A DNA stretch of 8,393 nucleotides, taken from Eubacteriales Family XIII. Incertae Sedis bacterium (GTDB taxonomy: Bacteria; Bacillota_A; Clostridia; Peptostreptococcales; Anaerovoracaceae). The position numbers and the translations under genes were made by a program. This document shows positions 5,243-8,393 of this stretch, in pieces. Position 1 is the stretch's first letter. Every line of letters starts with the position of its first letter. The stretch is from the NCBI GenBank assembly GCA_031280075.1, contig JAITHG010000061.1:1-8393 (forward strand). Direction: 5' to 3'. The notes under the pieces were generated by a model that was given only the letters and a program-made list of their open reading frames with translations, did not search any database and was not told the origin of the DNA.

Positions 5243-6286
5243 ATGAGTAACAAAAAACCAAAAGAGCGGAACATCGCCAGCGTGGATGAGCAGAGCTGGG
5301 TTCGGAGATTCCTTGGATCGAAGATGTTTACGCTGCTCGCCGTGCTCATCGTCGTCATCGTCATCTTTTCCATCTGGGCAGAGCTCGTGGGCAACCGCTT
5401 CTTCTCAGGAACCACGCTCAGGAACATCCTGAACTCGCTCGTCGTCTCGTCCTTCCTCACCATCGGGGCGGGCTGCCTGCTGATCTCCGGCGAGATCGAC
5501 CTGTCGCAGGCCGCCGTCGGCGCCTTTGGCGGCATCGTCATCGCCATGGCTGTGACGCGGCTCAACCTCGTTGCGAGCATAGGCATCGTCCTGACGCTGG
5601 TGCTCTGCGGTGTCTTCGGACTCATCAATGCAGTGCTCGTGAACGAATTCCGTTTCCCGTCCTTCATCGGGACGCTCGCGATGGCTTCGGTCGCCAAGGG
5701 ATTGATGACCTTCATGAGCCTGAACGAATCGGGCAGTTCCACAAACGTGCCCTTCAATGATGCCACGCTCAAGGAAATCGCGACTGGCACCATCGGTGGC
5801 TTCCTCCCGAAGTCCATCCTCATCATGATCGCCGCCTTTATCATCTACGGCGTGATCCTTTCCAAGACCCGGTTCGGCAGGAAGATCTACATGGTCGGCG
5901 GCAACCGCATCGCGGCGCGCATGGCGGGCATCAACGCCAAGGCGATCTCCTACATCCTCTTCGTCAACTGCGCCGTGCTCGGCGGTGTCGCGGGGATCAT
6001 GTACTCCGCCCGCATCGGGCAGGGGGTGCTCCAGGCGCTGCAGACCAACCAGTTCACCGGACTGACGGCAGCCATCCTCGGCGGCATCATGTTCGGCGGC
6101 GGCTCCGGCGGACTGGGCGGAGCTTTTGTCGGCCTTGCGATCCTGATCACGTTCCAGAGCGGAATGACGATCGTGAACGTCAGCCCCTACTGGATGACTA
6201 CTTTCACCGGCGTCCTGCTCATCGCCGCCCTCGCGCTGGACTACTCGAGGACAAAGAAGATGCAGAACGCGCTCGGTATGGACTAG
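5243..6286 (+). CDS. Sugar-type ABC importer permease 1 (BPD_transp_2)
   Basis: This 347-residue polytopic inner-membrane protein is of the RbsC/XylH/MglC type (PF02653). A charged cytoplasmic N-terminus (about 1-27) precedes the first helix (28-45). LLISGEIDLS (79-88) is the family's most recognisable motif. SKTRFGRKIYMVGGN (207-221), followed by RIAARMAGIN, is the cytoplasmic coupling loop that contacts the ATPase. The glycine-rich segment LGGIMFGGGSGG (279-290) precedes the last helices. The start ATG is set by AAGGAG (5230-5235), which overlaps the ATPase stop codon, so the two genes are tightly coupled. It should form half of the transmembrane channel, with permease 2 as the other half. 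Confidence 0.93.
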   Translation: MSNKKPKERNIASVDEQSWVRRFLGSKMFTLLAVLIVVIVIFSIWAELVGNRFFSGTTLRNILNSLVVSSFLTIGAGCLLISGEIDLSQAAVGAFGGIVIAMAVTRLNLVASIGIVLTLVLCGVFGLINAVLVNEFRFPSFIGTLAMASVAKGLMTFMSLNESGSSTNVPFNDATLKEIATGTIGGFLPKSILIMIAAFIIYGVILSKTRFGRKIYMVGGNRIAARMAGINAKAISYILFVNCAVLGGVAGIMYSARIGQGVLQALQTNQFTGLTAAILGGIMFGGGSGGLGGAFVGLAILITFQSGMTIVNVSPYWMTTFTGVLLIAALALDYSRTKKMQNALGMD

Positions 6287-6300
6287 GGGAGGGCGGAACT

Positions 6301-7344
6301 ATGGAACACAACAATCTTTGGCATCGTTTTATACACTCGAAGGCGGCGGTGCTCAGCGCCATCCTCATCGTCTTCGTCATCCTGATCAGCTTCTACTCGA
6401 GCGGGGTGCTCAGCGGGGAGGGCTTCGGCTCGCTGTTCACGAAGGGCTTTATGTCCGAAGGCAACCTGCGGGGCATCTTCCTCGGCATGATCGCACAGTG
6501 CGTCATCCTTTGCGGTCTCATCAGCCTGCTCATCAGCGGCAACATCGACCTGTCCGTCTCCGGACAGATGACCGTGACCCTGATGGTCTTCGCACAGCTT
6601 TGCGCCTCGTTCCCGGGACTGCCCTGGCCTGTGGTTGCGCTGCTCTGCCTCGGGCTGGGGGTCTGCCTCGGGCTGGCGAACACTTTCCTCGTGAACGTGG
6701 TCAAGATCCCTTCGTTCATCGCGACAATCGGCATGTCGTCCATCTATGGCGGCATCGCGAGCATCTGGACGCGCGGGGCAAACATCCAGATCAACCGCGA
6801 GAGCTTCATCGCCATGGGCAAGGCAGCCCTCTTCGGGCGGTTCCCCGTGCTGTTCGTCTTCGCCATCCTGCTGATCGTCCTCTACGGGCTCATCCTCGCC
6901 AAGACGACCTTCGGGCGCAGCATCTACATGATCGGCGGCAACCGGAAGGCGGCGCGGCTGTCCGGGCTGAACGCGAAGAAGATCACGATGATCCTCTTCA
7001 TCAACAACAGCGTGCTCGCGGTCGTCGCGGGGCTGACATGGGCGGCGCAGATGAAGCTGGCAAGCCCTTCCGCCCTCGTGCTCGCCATGCCCGACATGCG
7101 CGTCATCGCGGCGGTCATTCTCGGAGGTGTCTCCTTCTTCGGCGGAGCGGGCTTCATCACCGGCGCGTTCGCCGGGCTGCTGCTGCTGAACGTCTTCGAC
7201 AACATGCTCTCGGTGTTGCAGGTGCAGACTTTTTGGAACATCCTCATGCAGGGCTTCGTTCTGATCCTGGCACTGTTCTTCGACTACATGAGCCAGCGCA
7301 GCCTCGAGCGCAGGGTGCTCAAGGCACGATTCGGGGAATCATAA
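6301..7344 (+). CDS. Sugar-type ABC importer permease 2 (BPD_transp_2)
   Basis: This is a second RbsC-type permease, also 347 residues but clearly diverged from its neighbour. It carries LISGNIDLS (77-85), the coupling loop KTTFGRSIYMIGGN (201-214) with RKAARLSGLN after it, and LGGVSFFGGAG (274-284). The first helix is about residues 15-34. Its ATG follows GGGGAGGG, with 14 bases between the two permease genes. Having two different permeases in one operon implies a heterodimeric channel, as in autoinducer-2 (LsrCD) and similar systems, whereas the E. coli ribose and xylose importers use one permease gene. The divergence suggests an old duplication with separate roles. The operon ends here: a terminator-like structure follows. 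Confidence 0.93.
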   Translation: MEHNNLWHRFIHSKAAVLSAILIVFVILISFYSSGVLSGEGFGSLFTKGFMSEGNLRGIFLGMIAQCVILCGLISLLISGNIDLSVSGQMTVTLMVFAQLCASFPGLPWPVVALLCLGLGVCLGLANTFLVNVVKIPSFIATIGMSSIYGGIASIWTRGANIQINRESFIAMGKAALFGRFPVLFVFAILLIVLYGLILAKTTFGRSIYMIGGNRKAARLSGLNAKKITMILFINNSVLAVVAGLTWAAQMKLASPSALVLAMPDMRVIAAVILGGVSFFGGAGFITGAFAGLLLLNVFDNMLSVLQVQTFWNILMQGFVLILALFFDYMSQRSLERRVLKARFGES

Positions 7345-7356
7345 AGCATCTCCCAC

Positions 7357-7418
7357 GGAAGGCGCGCCGCTTTGCCCGGCACGCCTTCCCTTGGAAAGAG
7401 GGCGGTGCGTCGTTTTTT
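7357..7418 (+). terminator. Terminator after the ABC operon, with an overlapping alternative hairpin
   Basis: GCAC-GCC (7379-7385) pairs with GGC-GTGC (7401-7403, 7405-7408) with one bulged G, and the stem extends through T7387-A7399 and C7388-G7398. Four bases later a run of six T (7413-7418) follows, giving a rho-independent terminator. An alternative, stronger stem pairs GGAAGGCG (7357-7364) with CGCCTTCC (7382-7389), with inner GCCG/CGGC pairs (7366-7369, 7377-7380). The two share 7379-7389 and cannot form together. Confidence 0.65.
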
Positions 7419-7440
7419 CTCCAATCCCCTGAAAATATGT

Positions 7441-7470
7441 TTGGACGAATACTGTAATTCGTACTAAAAT
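7441..7470 (+). promoter_or_regulatory. Promoter of the SDR gene with an inverted repeat in the spacer
   Basis: TTGGAC (7441-7446) and TAAAAT (7465-7470) are 18 bp apart, a plausible sigma-A promoter. Within it ACGAAT (7445-7450) and ATTCGT (7457-7462) form a perfect 6-6-6 inverted repeat. The symmetry extends outward at G7443/C7464, T7441/A7466 and T7440/A7467. A repressor bound here would block polymerase, so the SDR gene is probably regulated separately from the ABC operon. Confidence 0.55.
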
Positions 7471-7503
7471 ATAACTAGTAGGAAAGAACGGGAGGCAGAT
7501 TGT

Positions 7504-8393
7504 ATGGGAAAACTATTTCAGGACAAAGTGGTCATCGTGACCGGGAGCGGACAGGGGATCGGTCGTGCCGTCGCGCTGGCGTTTGCTGCGGAGGGCGCGA
7601 AGGTCGTGACGAACAACCGGAAGCCGGGCAGCACCGGGCGCGCGCAGCTCACGGACGAGCAGTATGCCGCGATGGGTGCCGAGGACAGGGCGAAGTTCGA
7701 CAAGGCCCACGCCGAAGTCAGCGGGGACGCGGAGACGACGGCTGCCGCAATCCGTTCGGCGGGCGGCGAGGCTGTCGCCGTCTTTGCGAACATCGTGAAG
7801 ATGGACGAGGCGAAGCGCGTCGTGGATGCGGCAGTGGAGCACTTCGGCGGCGTGGACATCCTCGTCAATGTCGCGGGGGCGTTCGGCAGCGGTCCGCTCC
7901 ATGAACTTACGGAGGAGGACTGGGATCGCGTCACGTCTGTCAAGGTGAAGGGCTATTTCAACATGATGAAGTTCGCGATCCCGCATATGCAGAAAAAGCA
8001 GTGGGGACGCATCATCAATACGACCTCGAAGGCGCTCATGGGTGACATCATCCGGATGGCGCACTACTGCGCGGCGAACGCAGCCGCCATGGGGCTGACC
8101 CAGGGGGCAGCCTGCGAATACTTCGCGGAGGGCATCACGGTGAACAGCTTCGCGCCCTGGGCGCGGACGCGCGCATCCTACGAGGCGGACTTCGCCTTCC
8201 ACGGCGACAGCGCGGTCGGCGACCTCGGCGAGTTCCCGACAGCGGAGCAGACGCCGCCTCCCGAGTCGATCACGCCCTTCATCCTCTACCTTTGCACGGA
8301 CGAGGCGAAGGACATCACGGGCACGAACTTCACGCTCGCGGGCAACTCCATCAACATGAACCAGTACCCAACCATCAGCAAGTCGATCTCGAA
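7504..8393 (+). CDS. SDR-family oxidoreductase with altered catalytic tetrad (3' end outside window)
   Basis: At least 296 residues of a short-chain dehydrogenase/reductase are present, with no stop before the window ends. The nucleotide-binding half is normal: VTGSGQGIG (12-20) is the TGxxxGxG motif and NVAG (122-125) the NNAG equivalent. Asn38-Arg39-Lys40 after the second strand lacks the usual Asp and would favour NADP(H). Against FabG-type SDRs the catalytic half aligns without gaps, but the Asn of the tetrad is Lys147 (SVKVKGYF) and the Lys of YxxxK is Asn192 (YCAAN), while Ser175 and Tyr188 are kept. About 30 extra residues (near 40-75) follow the second strand, a place where MFE-2/HSD17B4-like SDRs also carry a shorter insertion. 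The start is fixed by GGGAGG (7490-7495), 8 bases before ATG. It may act on the imported ligand, but no substrate can be named. Confidence 0.88.
   Translation, partial: MGKLFQDKVVIVTGSGQGIGRAVALAFAAEGAKVVTNNRKPGSTGRAQLTDEQYAAMGAEDRAKFDKAHAEVSGDAETTAAAIRSAGGEAVAVFANIVKMDEAKRVVDAAVEHFGGVDILVNVAGAFGSGPLHELTEEDWDRVTSVKVKGYFNMMKFAIPHMQKKQWGRIINTTSKALMGDIIRMAHYCAANAAAMGLTQGAACEYFAEGITVNSFAPWARTRASYEADFAFHGDSAVGDLGEFPTAEQTPPPESITPFILYLCTDEAKDITGTNFTLAGNSINMNQYPTISKSIS

Noticed and set aside
3744..5261. 505-codon reading frame on the - strand opposite the ATPase gene
   Set aside because: This is the same kind of shadow; the + strand frame has every ATPase motif in order.
6318..7457. 379-codon + strand frame overlapping permease 2
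   Set aside because: The product is Arg/His/Gln-rich low complexity, out of frame with the clear permease, and has no ribosome binding site.
1..8393. CRISPR array, tRNA/rRNA, phage, toxin-antitoxin or defence genes
   Set aside because: I looked on both strands and saw no regularly spaced repeats, no cloverleaf with CCA end, and no such protein motifs.

Overview
All recognisable genes in this window lie on the + strand. They are rich in G+C, especially at third codon positions, while the spacers around 1-80 and 1800-2000 are AT-rich. Strong GGAGG-type ribosome binding sites, a TTG start, an InlB-type repeat fragment and a lipoprotein-anchored sugar-type ABC system suggest a high-GC Firmicute. 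A Selenomonas-like Negativicute is my best guess, but it is an inference; no rRNA or other marker gene is present.

Layout. 1-360: no intact gene, only the C-terminal remnant of an InlB B-repeat (Flg_new type) protein and a large REP-like hairpin. 369-1201: a good sigma-A-type promoter and a pirin-family cupin with all four metal ligands. 1271-1735: a small membrane protein of the 'small multidrug export' (PF06695) family, starting at TTG; its 3' end, stop codon included, is duplicated as a 28-bp repeat 61 bp downstream. 1799-2261: a 460-bp non-coding stretch, AT-rich first, then a leader with several hairpins. 2262-7344: a complete four-gene ABC importer of the ribose/galactose/xylose type (binding lipoprotein, double ATPase, two different permeases). 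7345-7503: terminator, then a new promoter with an inverted repeat inside it. 7504-8393: a short-chain dehydrogenase/reductase (SDR) running off the window.

How they fit together. The binding lipoprotein would capture a ligand and deliver it to a channel of the two permeases, powered by the RbsA-like ATPase. A very stable GCAA-capped hairpin between the binding-protein gene and the ATPase gene is placed to make the binding protein more abundant than the membrane parts. The SDR behind its own promoter may act on the imported compound, but its substrate and that of the importer cannot be read from the sequence.

The most unusual point is in the SDR. Aligned without gaps to ordinary SDRs such as FabG, its catalytic tetrad Asn-Ser-Tyr-Lys reads Lys-Ser-Tyr-Asn: the Asn and Lys positions look exchanged. 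I found no CRISPR array, tRNA, rRNA, integrase, transposase gene or obvious defence system. Apart from that SDR and several regulatory-looking structures, the window looks like ordinary metabolic and transport DNA.
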